DNA from: RUG369 sp050949645
GTDB lineage: Bacteria > Planctomycetota > Planctomycetia > Pirellulales > Thermoguttaceae
Assembly (NCBI GenBank): GCA_050949645.1
Contig: JBMNGC010000001.1
Coordinates: 2,170,001 to 2,234,000 of the forward strand
Direction: 5' to 3'
DNA length: 64,000 bases
The stretch's first letter is position 1, and every line of letters begins with the position of its first letter. Below the pieces are notes generated by a model, which worked only from the letters and a program-made list of their open reading frames with translations, did not search any database and was not told the DNA's origin. This document shows, in pieces, positions 36,772-47,700 of this stretch. A program made the translations under genes and the position numbers.

Positions 36772-39039
36772 ATGAATAAATCGTTCATGTCAGGAACAAT
36801 CGCTCTTCTCTGCGGCATTGCCGTGGCGACAAGCGCGCTTCTGCCCGCTTTTGCCGACGAATGGAAACCTGTTGAAGGGATTCTCCTATCCAAGTTCGCA
36901 AAAGACGTCACCGCGGATCAACCCCTTCCTGAATACCCGCGCCCGCAGATGACCCGCGAAAACTGGGTCAACCTCAACGGACTTTGGGACTATGCTATCC
37001 TTCCGGTTGGCGAAGAATTTGAAGACGCCCAAGGTCAGATCCTTGTGCCCTTCTGCGCAGAATCGGCGCTCTCCGGCGTCGGTAAGCGTGTTGGCGCCGA
37101 GAATAATCTCTGGTACAAAACAACCTTTACGCTTCCCGAAGCCTGGGCGGACCAGCAGATTCTTCTCCAGTTCGGCGGCGTCGACTGGCGCGCCGACGTC
37201 TACCTCAACGACGTTAAAGTTGGAAGCCACCAAGGCGGTTTCAGCCCCTTCACGGTCGATCTGACGCGCGCCGTCAAGGAAGGCGAACAGACCTTGGTCG
37301 TCAAGGTTTGGGACCCGACGGACGACGGTCCTCAGCCGATCGGCAAACAGCTTAACAATCCTGGCGGTATCTGGTACACGCCCGTCACGGGTATTTGGCA
37401 GACCGTTTGGCTTGAAGCCGTCCCGAAGGCGCACATCACGAAAGTTCTCCCGATCCCTGATATTGACGACATGACCGTTCAGGTTAACGTCGAACTCGAG
37501 AACGCGGAAGGCCTGTACGTCGCCGTCGGAGACCACGAAGCGAAGGTCGTCGCCGGCAAAGCCGCCGTCACTCTCTCCGTCGAAGACGCCGAGCTCTGGA
37601 CCCCGGAGAATCCGAAACTCTACGACTTCTCCGTCGCGCTCTATAAGGGCGACGACGTGATCGACGAGGTCGGTTCTTACTACGCGATGCGCAAGACCTC
37701 TCTTGGCAAGGACGAGAAGGGTATCACGCGCCTGATGCTCAACAACGAGTTTGTCTTCCAGCATGGTCCGCTCGACCAGGGCTGGTGGCCGGACGGACTC
37801 TACACTCCTCCGACCGAAGAAGGCATGGTCTACGACCTGGAAGTCCTCAAGGAACTCGGCTTCAACATGCTCCGCAAGCATATCAAGGTTGAGCCCGCGC
37901 GCTACTACTACGCGTGCGACAGGTTGGGCCTCCTCGTCTGGCAGGATATGCCGAGCGGCGATACGGCGAACTACATTCACGGCGACGCTCCCGACGCGGA
38001 ACGTTCTCCTGAATCCGTCTCTTACTTCGAAGTTGAGCTTCGTCAGATGTTTGACGCGCTTGATTTCTTCCCCTGCATCGTCATGTGGGTTCCCTTCAAC
38101 GAAGGTTGGGGCCAGTTTGACACGACGCGTATCGTCGACCTCTGCAAGAAGCTCGACCCGACTCGTCTCGTCAACTGCGCGTCCGGTTGGACCGACCGCG
38201 ATTGCGGCGACGTCCACGACATGCACCGTTATCCCGGTCCCGGCATGTTCCCGCCTGAAGAGGACCGCGCGAGCGTCCTCGGCGAATATGGCGGCCTTGG
38301 TCTGCCCGTCAAGGGTCACTCCTGGCAAGAAGACGGTAGAAACTGGGGTTACGTGACGTTCGCTGACCAGGAAGCGCTCTTCAACCGCTATCACGCGCTC
38401 AATATCGCGTTGCTGCCCCTTATCGCCGACGGTCTCTCCGCGGCGGTCTACACGCAGACGACCGACGTTGAAGTCGAAGTTAACGGCTTCATGTCCTACG
38501 ACCGCGAAGTCCTGAAGTATCCGGCTGACAAGATGTACGAATCGAACATGAAGCTCCGCGGCCCCATGCTCGTTTCCAAGCTCGTCATCGGCTGCTCGAA
38601 GAATGAAGCGAAAGTCTGGCAGTACACCTTCGACGAGCCCGCCGACAATTGGTTTGAGGCCGACTTCAACGCCGACGGCTGGAAAGAAGGCGAAGGCGGT
38701 TTCGGCACGCCGCAGACCCCCGGCTCCGTCGTCCGCACAAGATGGGACACGAGCGATATCTGGATTCGTCGTACCGTTGAGCTTGACGCCAACGATATTA
38801 CCGATCCCGAATCGATGCTCGCCTACGTCTATCATGACGAAGATTGCGAAATCTACATCAACGGCGTCCTTATCGCCAGCTACACCGGCTACAACGGCTA
38901 CATCTACGCTCCCGTTGATACGGAAGCGCTTGCTAAGGCGCTTAAGGTCGGCGAAAACGTTGTCGCTATCCATTGCCATCAGACGCAAGGCGGACAGTTT
39001 ATCGACTTCGGCCTTGTCAAGATCGCTCCGGCTGAGTGA
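36772..39039 (+). CDS. Exported family 2 glycoside hydrolase (beta-galactosidase/glucuronidase-like)
   Basis: A 755-residue protein with a Sec signal (cleavage near LPAFA, residue 29). The sugar-binding jelly roll spans about 55-200 (ENWVNLNGLWDYAI; FGGVDWRADVYLNDVKVGSHQGGF; NNPGGIWYTPVTGIWQTVW), then an Ig-like domain, then the TIM barrel (FNMLRKHIKVEPARYYYACDRLGLLVWQDMP, about 364-395). The acid/base Glu is E444 in PFNEGWG; a candidate nucleophile is E505 in LGEYGG. The C-terminal 130 residues form an extra beta-sandwich (DIWIRRTVEL...CEIYINGVLI). It would cleave beta-linked sugars outside the cytoplasm; the substrate is unknown. Confidence 0.9.
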   Translation: MNKSFMSGTIALLCGIAVATSALLPAFADEWKPVEGILLSKFAKDVTADQPLPEYPRPQMTRENWVNLNGLWDYAILPVGEEFEDAQGQILVPFCAESALSGVGKRVGAENNLWYKTTFTLPEAWADQQILLQFGGVDWRADVYLNDVKVGSHQGGFSPFTVDLTRAVKEGEQTLVVKVWDPTDDGPQPIGKQLNNPGGIWYTPVTGIWQTVWLEAVPKAHITKVLPIPDIDDMTVQVNVELENAEGLYVAVGDHEAKVVAGKAAVTLSVEDAELWTPENPKLYDFSVALYKGDDVIDEVGSYYAMRKTSLGKDEKGITRLMLNNEFVFQHGPLDQGWWPDGLYTPPTEEGMVYDLEVLKELGFNMLRKHIKVEPARYYYACDRLGLLVWQDMPSGDTANYIHGDAPDAERSPESVSYFEVELRQMFDALDFFPCIVMWVPFNEGWGQFDTTRIVDLCKKLDPTRLVNCASGWTDRDCGDVHDMHRYPGPGMFPPEEDRASVLGEYGGLGLPVKGHSWQEDGRNWGYVTFADQEALFNRYHALNIALLPLIADGLSAAVYTQTTDVEVEVNGFMSYDREVLKYPADKMYESNMKLRGPMLVSKLVIGCSKNEAKVWQYTFDEPADNWFEADFNADGWKEGEGGFGTPQTPGSVVRTRWDTSDIWIRRTVELDANDITDPESMLAYVYHDEDCEIYINGVLIASYTGYNGYIYAPVDTEALAKALKVGENVVAIHCHQTQGGQFIDFGLVKIAPAE

Positions 39040-39094
39040 TTAAACGACGCTCAAATCCCATTCGCGATGAAATGACGTCGCGCTCATGATGAAG

Positions 39095-39144
39095 AAGTCC
39101 GTTCCCGAAAAAATCCGCAAGATTAACGGGAACGGACTTTTTTT
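39095..39144 (+). terminator. Terminator of the GH2 gene
   Basis: AAGTCCGTTCCCG pairs with CGGGAACGGACTT over an 18-nt loop, followed by seven T in all. It begins 56 bp after the stop. Confidence 0.88.
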
Positions 39145-39188
39145 ATGACTCGTAGATAGTTCTGGCGGTTTTCAAAGAGGTAATGAAT

Positions 39189-40067
39189 ATGAAACGCTTT
39201 ATGATTCTCGCGTGCGTCGTGGCGGCGGCGCTCGCGTTGGCGTCTTCCTGGGCGATCGCTCAGGACGGCGACGCTCCGTCAACGAACTGGCCCGGCCAGA
39301 TCGACGACTGGTACGGATATGAACTTCACGATTTTACGTTCGACGGACGCAACGCGAAGGTCGTTTTTCCGAAAGAGCAGGCGCCGGGTAAGCCGTGGAT
39401 CTGGCGCGCGCGATTCTTCGGACACGAGCCTCAATTCGACTGTGCGATGCTCCAGCGCGGATATACGCTCGCGTATATCGATTCCGCGCCGCTAATGGGC
39501 TCCCCGAAATCGGTCGCGCTTTGGCAGAAATATTATCTCTGGCTCAGGGCAGAGCTCGGGCTCGCGCAGACTGCAAATCTCGAGGGAATGAGTCGCGGGG
39601 GACTCTACACGACGAACTGGGCGTTCCAGTATCCCGACGAAGTTGCGACGATCTACATTGATAACCCGGTCCTTGACTTCAAAAGCTGGCCTGGCGGTTT
39701 CATGAAGGGTCAACGCAGCGACTCCGACTGGTCTGACGTCCTCAAGAGCTACGAGCTGACCGAAGAGGAAGCGCTCGCCTACAAACTCAACCCCAAAGAC
39801 AATAAAAAAGGCTGTCAGAAGCTTGCCGACCACGGCGTGGGAATCTTTCTCGTCTGCGGCGACGCCGACGACGCCGTTCCGGGCGACGAAAACTGGAAGC
39901 CCTTCAAGGAGCTCTATGAATCCTGCGGCGGGACCGTCGAACTCATTCTCAAGCCCGGCATGGGCCATCATCCTCATTCCCTTCCCGATCCGACCCCGAT
40001 CGTCGAGTTCGTCCTGAAACATGATAAAACGATCGAAGAGGCTCAGAAGACTGAATCCGATAATTAA
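39189..40067 (+). CDS. Exported alpha/beta hydrolase (esterase-like)
   Basis: The ATG at 39189 is preferred over 39183 because GAGG then lies eight bases upstream. The 292-residue product has a signal peptide ending near AIAQ. The nucleophile elbow is GMSRGG (Ser135), the acid is probably in GDADDAVPG (about residue 220), and the histidine is in PGMGHHPHS (about 257-265). WRARFFGH near residue 75 would form the oxyanion hole. Related planctomycete enzymes are sulfatase- or esterase-cluster hydrolases. The substrate is unknown, but its place after the GH2 gene suggests removing acyl groups from a glycan. Confidence 0.82.
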   Translation: MKRFMILACVVAAALALASSWAIAQDGDAPSTNWPGQIDDWYGYELHDFTFDGRNAKVVFPKEQAPGKPWIWRARFFGHEPQFDCAMLQRGYTLAYIDSAPLMGSPKSVALWQKYYLWLRAELGLAQTANLEGMSRGGLYTTNWAFQYPDEVATIYIDNPVLDFKSWPGGFMKGQRSDSDWSDVLKSYELTEEEALAYKLNPKDNKKGCQKLADHGVGIFLVCGDADDAVPGDENWKPFKELYESCGGTVELILKPGMGHHPHSLPDPTPIVEFVLKHDKTIEEAQKTESDN

Positions 40068-40078
40068 TTTACGTTGCC

Positions 40079-40106
40079 TTGACAAGTTTTGCGTGTTTGA
40101 TAGGAT
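40079..40106 (+). promoter_or_regulatory. Promoter of the structured RNA candidate
   Basis: Consensus TTGACA (40079-40084), a 16-bp spacer and TAGGAT (40101-40106). Transcription would start near 40112, just before the structured element. Confidence 0.6.
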
Positions 40107-40111
40107 AGGAA

Positions 40112-40214
40112 GCTACGGTTAGATGCAGAAACGCTCCGACGTTTTTTGACGGAAAGTCGGGTTGTAACTGGGCCAATAACAAAAACCGTCAAAAGAGCGA
40201 GCGTTTTTCTAACC
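40112..40214 (+). ncRNA. Candidate pseudoknotted structured RNA (sRNA or riboswitch-like leader)
   Basis: An outer stem GGTTAGA/TCTAACC (40117-40123 with 40208-40214) is stacked by AAACGCT/AGCGTTT (40129-40135 with 40200-40206). Inside, CCGAC/GTCGG (40136-40140 with 40156-40160) and TTTTGACGG/CCGTCAAAA (40144-40152 with 40186-40194) cross each other and make an H-type pseudoknot. All arms are exact complements. It is followed by CTAAG and then the leader of the 64-residue gene. The right flank of the inner stems contains TTTTT, so it could also end transcription. It fits no known RNA class that I can name. The pairing is read by eye. Confidence 0.55.
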
Positions 40215-40258
40215 TCTAAGCAATGAAAATTCCGAAAACACAGTTATACTCTATGGGA

Positions 40259-40322
40259 CACTTTCAAAGTGAGTTCCGCTGCCTCATGCTAAGTGGAACG
40301 AGCTTGGAGTAAGCGAAAGCTC
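40259..40322 (+). promoter_or_regulatory. Three-hairpin leader of the 64-residue gene
   Basis: Consecutive stems CACTT/AAGTG (40259-40271), GTTCC/GGAAC (40273-40299) and GAGCTT/AAGCTC (40300-40322) precede the ribosome site by about 12 nt. A -10-like TATACT at 40245-40250 could give this leader its own start. Confidence 0.4.
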
Positions 40323-40346
40323 AACGTAAACAAGAGGATTAATTTA

Positions 40347-40541
40347 ATGAGCGCGATGATTAACAATTCGGAAAAGAACGTTAAGCCAGTCAAGAAAGCT
40401 GAAGCCCAGGCCCCTCGCAAGAGTGTCGAGGCCGATTCTGGCGCTTTCCTCTCGCCGATTGAACGCGCCTACCGCGCTTGCCGCCTCAACGAGTCGGAAA
40501 ACTTCACCGCACTCGGACGTCTTCTCGCCGTTCGTTCATAA
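40347..40541 (+). CDS. Small 64-residue basic protein (unknown)
   Basis: The ATG at 40347 (MSAMINNSEKNVKPVKK) follows AGAGGA at nine bases; a longer frame to 40293 would run into the leader hairpins. The N-terminal half is Lys/Ala-rich and looks disordered; the C-terminal half FLSPIERAYRACRLNESENF is probably helical. It has no signal peptide and no recognised family. A strong terminator follows within 42 bp, so it is a real short transcription unit. The long structured leader suggests RNA-level control. Confidence 0.7.
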   Translation: MSAMINNSEKNVKPVKKAEAQAPRKSVEADSGAFLSPIERAYRACRLNESENFTALGRLLAVRS

Positions 40542-40582
40542 ACGAGCGACCTGGGACGACGCGTTTCGTTGAATTTTATACC

Positions 40583-40616
40583 GTCCGTCGACGTTACTGC
40601 GCCGACGGACTTTTTT
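40583..40616 (+). terminator. Terminator of the 64-residue gene
   Basis: GTCCGTCG (40583-40590) pairs with CGACGGAC (40603-40610), followed by six T. Confidence 0.9.
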
Positions 40617-40755
40617 ATTTCTTGCCTTAAAGATTTTTTAGCAAAACTTTTATAATATTTTCCGACGCGCATTTCCATCTTTTCCGCCCCTTCCAACCTG
40701 CGCTTCGGAGTTGGCGGGAATATCTCTAAGACGCGCGATTAACAACGTTTAGATC

Positions 40756-40799
40756 AAAAAGAAAAGAGCGGCGAACCCAGTCGGAGTTCGTCGCTCTCT
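40756..40799 (-). terminator. Terminator of the XRE regulator gene
   Basis: On the minus strand AAGAGAGCGACGAAC pairs with GTTCGCCGCTCTT (one mismatch), followed by TTCTTTTT. It is 114 bp beyond the regulator stop; the space between holds nothing recognisable. Confidence 0.75.
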
Positions 40800-40912
40800 T
40801 CTGTTATACTCGACGCGAATCTCTCAAAAAGAAAAAATTCAAAAAATTTCTTCCCATCGCGTCCACAAGGGCGCTCTCTATTATATAAGGAAGCCAAGAT
40901 TTCGAAAAAGGC

Positions 40913-41437
40913 TCATTCGTTGTAGTCTGCTTCGAGATCGAATTCTTCTTCGTCGTCGAAGTCGTCGTCGGCGGAGGGGAGCTGAAGAGGCTGATCGTCT
41001 TCGATCGTCTCCGGCTCGCTCGGTTTTTCGGACGACTTCGAGGAAGAGGATTTGCGGCCAGGACGTTTGGCGTCGTCAGCGGCGTCGGCGTCGAAAAGTC
41101 GCACCAGCTCGCGGAAGAATTCAACGAATTCGTTCTGGGAATTTTCGGGCAACTTTTTCAAAAAAGAACGCGCATACTCGAGCGCCGCCTCGCGCGGCGA
41201 ACCCGACTGCGCGCTGGGAGGTTCGAACATCTTACCTTTCCCTTTGAGGATCCAATCGGCATTGACCCCGTATTCGTTGCAGATAATGAGGAGACGACCA
41301 TGCGGCAACCCGGCGGCGCCTTTTTCCCAGGCGGAGACAACGCCGCCTTTAACGCCTATTTTTTTTGCAAATTGAACCTGAGTCAGCTTAAGATGCGAGC
41401 GTAACTCCTTAATGCGGTCGCCGACGGAAGAAGACAT
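40913..41437 (-). CDS. XRE-family DNA-binding regulator with acidic tail
   Basis: A 174-residue protein behind GGAG at eight bases. An N-terminal Cro/C1-type helix-turn-helix covers about residues 8-62 (RIKELRSHLKLTQVQFAKKIGVKGGVVSAWEKG...). A helical segment follows (about 80-118). The tail is Ser/Lys-rich and then strongly acidic (DDDFDDEEEFDLEADYNE). It is divergent from the macroglobulin gene, so it may regulate that gene or itself. Ligand unknown. Confidence 0.85.
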   Translation of the reverse strand: MSSSVGDRIKELRSHLKLTQVQFAKKIGVKGGVVSAWEKGAAGLPHGRLLIICNEYGVNADWILKGKGKMFEPPSAQSGSPREAALEYARSFLKKLPENSQNEFVEFFRELVRLFDADAADDAKRPGRKSSSSKSSEKPSEPETIEDDQPLQLPSADDDFDDEEEFDLEADYNE

Positions 41438-41716
41438 AATCTCGACTCCAAAAATTAGGCGCGGTAAGACATGCGCGCGTCAACGTCACGCCCGCGCGTT
41501 GCGGACGGTTAAAACAGTTACTCGCAGCCATTTTAATACCAAAATGCAAGCTATACAAGACCGCTTTGAACAAAGAACGGAATATACAGAGCCTCCGTAA
41601 CTTCCGTTAATTGTCCCCGCGTCGGGTTATTGACCGGGGCGCTTCAATCCGTTATAACCCTTTAAGAGCTCAAGACGAACTCTATCGTCGATCCACTTTT
41701 ATGGAGAAGATCTGCT

Positions 41717-44700
41717 ATGAGCAACGGAAAATATCACAAGACGACATTCGTTATAGCAGGTGCCTTCCTGCTGACGTTCGTCCTCGCGACGGCGTATCAA
41801 GGGCGCGCCTCAAGCGCCCCAAACCAAAGCGGCGCCGACCGTCCCGCCGTTGAAAAGCTCGACGGCCAAACTGAAACCGTCCCCTTTGCCGGAATCGGAG
41901 AAAAGACGCCCGAAGAGATCGAGCAGGCGCTCAGCGGTAAAGGCGCGGAAGAACGCTTCGAAATCGCTCAAAAACTCGAGAACGAACGTCTCTGGTCCGA
42001 CGCAGCCGCCGTCTATCTGAACGTTGTTCACATGGAAAATGACGAACGCTACGGCTACTCCTTCCGAGACCATTCGCTCATAGCCTACGCCAATTCTGAA
42101 AAACAGATGGGCGCTTATGAGAAACTTGAGGAGACTCTCGAAGGACTTCTCGTAGAATACAAGGACGATTGGCGTGTCATGACGTCGGTCGTCTACGCGA
42201 TGCTGCGTCTCCCGAGCGAAGGCGTTATGATCTCGGGTAAAATCAGCTATACCCCCACGCCAGGCGCGGAGCTGCTGTCCCTAGCCGAACGCCAACGAGT
42301 GCGCAGACTACAGATTCTCCGCGACGCATTGCCCTTCGTTCGCGCCGAGCTTCAAGAGGCGCAAAAAGGCGCTCGCGACGCCAACCTTGATTATCACGCC
42401 GGCTTCTTCTACAGGGCCTGTATCATGGACCTGAGCGTCCCCTACTGGCAACGTCAGGAACTGACAGACGTCGACGTGTTGCCCGAGCCGCAACCACGAT
42501 CCTTTGACTGGAATCGCAACCGCAACCAAGGCGCGCCCGCCGATGAGAACGGCAATCCCATCTTCTACATGTTCCCGGCAAGTCTGGAAGAGGCCGCAAA
42601 CGACGGCGAACGCGTCCAGGCGCTCCGCGCGGAAGAGTTCGAGTATGTCCCTTCTGAACGAGGGAACGTACTTGTGGAGCGCGCTAGAGAAGCTCAGTCG
42701 CTCTTTGGCGTTGGAACGCTCGCGAGTTATCGTTATTTCTCCGACGACAGCACGCAGAAGGATATCCAAGCTGGCGTCTGGTCCCTCAATACGCTCAAGG
42801 ACTCCGAAACGATCGCCAAAATAGCCTCTGGCGTCAAACGCTTCGAACTTCCTGAAGAGTACGACTATATCGCGCTATGGCGCTCGGCGCGCGATTTTGG
42901 CTACAACTCTAACCAATGGATATCGGTTGCGCAAGAATACGAAAAGCGTCGACAGCTCGACAAGGCGGCGGACGAGTGGCGGAGCTTCATCTCAGTCCTC
43001 GAGGAGAAGATTTACTCCGAACAAATCAAATCGGTCTACCAGAGTGATCTAGAACAGGCTCAAAGCGCGCTCTCGCAAATTGTAGACCCGAGAGTCTCCT
43101 TTGACGCCGGCGCTTCTCAGGTCCTCGGCAAGCGCGCCGATATAGCGCTACGCGTCCGGAACGCCAACGGCGCCAAAATGACGATCCGCAAGCTTAAGGT
43201 CGAAAACCTTCTCAATCAGCTTGCTGATGAAAAGCTTTATGAGGACGGACGCTATTTCAACGTTCAGAATCGACTCATGGAGCTGATCGAAGCGGACGGA
43301 CGGCTCGCTAACGCGACGACGGACGACGATAAGGAACGCCTAAAGTGGATCAAGCCGCCCAAGGGCGGATTCCTTGGCGAAGAGGTCGCAAGTCTTGCGA
43401 TTCCTCTCAAGCCCGCCGACCATCATTACGATTCAGTCCAAAAAATAGATCTACCGGATCTTGCGCCAGGCGCCTACCTCCTTGAGGTTGTCGCCGACGG
43501 AGCCCCTGAAGCCTCAAACGACGCAATCGTCGTCTGGACCTGCGACGCCGCTATCGTCCGCCGCCCGGTCGACGAAGGAATGCGATATTTCATCGTCGAT
43601 TCCGAATCGGGCGCGCCTTGCGCTGAAGCGCCGGTCGAATTTACCATTGTCACAAGAACTTACGTCGACGGAAAATACAACGCTGCGGTTAAGACTGAAA
43701 AGCGTGCGACCGACGCCGACGGCTCGATCGTCACGCCTCACGTGAACCAGCCCGCAGGAGACGTTCAGGCGCTAACCGTCGTCAAAACGCTGAGTTCTGA
43801 CGGCTCCGAGATCTATTCCTTCCTTGACTTCAACCCGATATGGTACTATCAAGGCTATCGGAACGCCTTTGCGCAAACGCGTGCGTTCTTCGTCTCCGAT
43901 CGTCCGATCTATCGCCCCGAACAGAAGGCGGAATTTAAATTCATCGTCGGCGACGCGCGCTACGACGCGCCGGAAGACGTCAATTCGTGGTCGGGTAAAA
44001 CCGTCGCTTATCAAATTTCGTCCCCAACCGGCGAAATTCTCGTACGAAAATCTGACGTCAAGCTCGACGAATACGGAACCTTCAGCGATTCCTTCGAAAT
44101 CCCGAGCGACGCACAACTTGGCGTCTATTACGTCTCGCTCGGTACGGAGTTCGACGCCAACGATAACCTTGTGAATTACCTTGGAAACGGTTCCTTCCGT
44201 CTCGAGGAATATCGCAAACCTGAATTCAAGGTCGCCGTCGACGCGCCGAAGGATCCGATTGCGCTCGGCGATTCTTTCAAAGCGACCGTCAAGGCCGATT
44301 ATTACTTCGGCGCCCCCGTCGCGAATGCGAAGGTCACCTACAAGGTTACGAGAAACACCTATCGTTCGAACTGGTTCCCGCCCCGATATTGGGACTGGTT
44401 CTACGGTCCCGGTTACTGGCAGTTTGCATATGAAGCGCCATGGTATCCCGGCTGGATCATATGGGGTTGCAGACGCGTCGTTCCTGGCCCCGGCTATAAC
44501 AGCGGGGTCCCGGAACTCGTAAGCCAAGGCGAGGGAACGCTTGACGAAGAGGGAAAATTTGAGATCGAGATCGATTCGTCTCTCGCCAAGGAGCTTTTCC
44601 CCTCCGACGACCAGAAGTACGATATCGAAGCGGAAGTCGTCGACGAATCACGTCGCGTCATCGTTGGTAACGGTACGGTTTACGCGGCGCGCGAACCCTT

Positions 44701-47700
44701 CACGACGACCGTCTGGTTCGACCGGGGCTACTATAAAACCGGCGATAAGGCGACCGCGTCCTTCCAGGCGCGACGTATCGACGGAAAAACGGTCGAAGGA
44801 GACGCCGTGGTGAAACTCTACAAGGTTACCTACGAACCCAACGACAACAACGAAATCAAACCAATCGAAACGGAGGTTTTCACTGAGGAACTCAAGACGG
44901 ATGAAAACGGATTCGGCCAAGTCGAGATGACCGTCGCCGCGCCGGGTCAATATCGTGTCTCATGCGTCGTAACGTCGTCCAACGGAATCGCTGAAGAAGG
45001 CGGTCAGCTGGTGATGGTCAAAGGCGTCTCCGACCCGAATACGACCGAAAAAAAGGAGTACCATTTCGGCAGCCTTGAAATCATTCCGGATAAGCCGGAA
45101 TATGCCCCTGGCGAAACGGCTCGCATTCAGATCTCTTCCGATTATCCGGACGCGCGCGTAACGCTCTTCACGCGTGCTGAGTACGGCGTCGTCGACGATA
45201 AACCGATCTATCTGAATCTTGAGAACGGACTCGGATACGTCGATCTTGAAATTCAACCGGGCGACCAGCCGAACGTCTTCGTTGAGGCGTTGACCGTTTT
45301 CGACGGACGTTTCTATTCGGAGCAAAAAGAGATCGCGGTTCCTCCGCAGAAGCGCGTCCTCGACGTCGCCGTTATGCCTGAAAAGGAACGCGTTAAGCCG
45401 GGTGAAAAGACAAAGATCACGCTCCGGTTGACCGATCCTGACGGTAAACCGGTCGTTGGTCAGACGGTCGCGACTGTCTATGACGAATCCCTCGAAGCGA
45501 TCTCCGGCGGCTCGAACGTCGGCGATATCCGGGAATTCTTCTGGAAGTGGCGACGTTACAATTCTCTATCCTACGTCTGCAACCTCCAGCAGAGCGCGTG
45601 GTTCAACGCCTGGAACGCCTACTTCTCCTTTGAGCGCGACGAGCGACTCCGCAACATTGGGCTCATCGATCCGATGACTAGTTATGGAGGCTTTTATGGA
45701 GGCGTGAACGAAGTCTACTCCTACAACTTGAGCTACTATGCTAGACCTATGGGCCGCGCCATGGGCGGCATGAGCGGCATGATGGGCGGCATGGGCGGCG
45801 GCGCCAGATCCGCAAGTCTTGCCGTCGGCATGGAGGCCGTCGACGAAGCGGCGGCAGCGCCTATGGTCGCCCAGAGTAGCCTGGCGAAATCCCGCGCCTT
45901 TACGGACGATTTCGCCAACGGCGTAAGAGATATGCCTCTTAAGGGGGAACGCGAGGAAGCGCCCGCCGAGTCGCAGGAGTCCGAATCCTTCGCCGAGCCG
46001 ACGATTCGTAAGAATCTCGCCGACCTTGCATACTGGTGCGCCGACCTTCAGCCTGACGACGACGGCATGATCGAAATCGAAATCGATATGCCTGAAAACC
46101 TCACGACCTGGAAGATCGCCGCGTGGTCCGTCGGCAAGGGCCTCCGCGTCGGATCTGGCGAAGCGACCGTCGTGACGACAAAGGACGTCATTGTCCGCAT
46201 GGAGAAGCCAAGATTCCTCACGCGTGGCGACGAAGCGGTCCTCTCCGCGATCGTCCACAATTACTCCGACGAGGAAAAGAAGGTTCAGGTCGGACTTGAA
46301 TTCCCAGAGGCCGGCGACAACCCGACGATCGAATTCAAGGACGGCGAGTCCCCTTATGTCGACGTGGTTGTACCCGTCGAGGGTCAACGCCGCGTCGACT
46401 GGACGGTCAAGGCGACTGCCGTTGGCAAGACGCCGGTCCTGATGAAAGCGCTCGCCCAAGGCGAATCGGACGCCATTCAGGACGACCTCGTCGTCAACGA
46501 GCATGGAATCGACCGTCAGCTCGCTTATTCCGGACTCATCCCGCCCGTGGAAGAAGCTGAGAACGACGCGACGCAACCCGCTCGTGAAACAAGCTTTACG
46601 TTTAATGTTCCTGAAGCGCGCCGCGTCGACTCCGCGCAACTCGTCGTCCGCTTCTCGCCGACCCTTGCCGGCGCGATCCTCGACGCGATCCCGTATCTGA
46701 CGGAATATCCGTACGGATGCACCGAGCAGACGCTCAACCGCTTCCTACCCGCGGTTCTCGCTCAGAAGGCGCTCCTCGATCTCGGACTTGATCTCGAGAC
46801 GATCGCTAACAGCCGCGCCAACCTCAACGCGCAGGAAATCGGCGACCCCGAGAAACGCGCGCAGCAGTGGCAGCGAGTCACGCGTAAGGATCCGATCTTC
46901 GATACCGCAGAAACGCGACGACTCGTCGAAGAAGGCGTCTCTAAGCTCCTGTCGATGCAGAACGACGACGGAGGATGGGGTTGGTTCTACGGATACGGCA
47001 GTTATTCAACGCCGCGCCTCACTGCGCTCATCACGCGAGGTCTTTACGTCGCTCAAAGCTGCGATTATGAGGTCGACCAGGCTGCGCTTGAACGCGGTCG
47101 TCAGTGGTTGATAAACTACGAGCGCGAAGAAACGCTGAAGGTCATTCGCGGCATGGTCTGGAGCGATGAAGAGAAGAGCGTGCGCAGCGCCGCCGGCAAG
47201 TGGAAGAATCGCGCCGACGATACCGACGCGTTCGTTTACTATGCGCTTGCGGAAACGGGCCTCAACCCCGTCGCGTTCCAGAAGGACTTCGTCGACTACG
47301 ACGCCGCGGACTTCGGCGAAAGCGCTAAGGGCGATCCGTCCGCCGTGCACGCGGTCATGAAGGAACTTCTCTGGAGAGCTCACACCGACCTCGAACTCTA
47401 CGCGCTTGCGACCTACGGATTGGCGCTCACGCGCGAAGAAGCGATGGACGAAAACGCCAAGGCGCGATTCGAGACGATCCTGCGAGCCTTTAAGGAATAT
47501 CGCACAGTCGACGAGGAGAACCAAACGGTCTGGCTCGACCTTAATAAGCGCCGGTATTGGGCATGGTGGAGCTGGTTCGGCTCGGAATTTGAAACGCAGG
47601 GATATTACCTGCGTCTCCTTAACCGAGCGGATCGCGCGATCCTGACCGAGCTGGGGCTCGAAAACGACGCGCCAATGCTCGTGAAATACCTGCTCAATAA

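Noticed and set aside
36886..38988. 700-codon minus-strand frame opposite the GH2 gene
   Set aside because: It is an antisense shadow; the GH2 protein on the plus strand has all family motifs.
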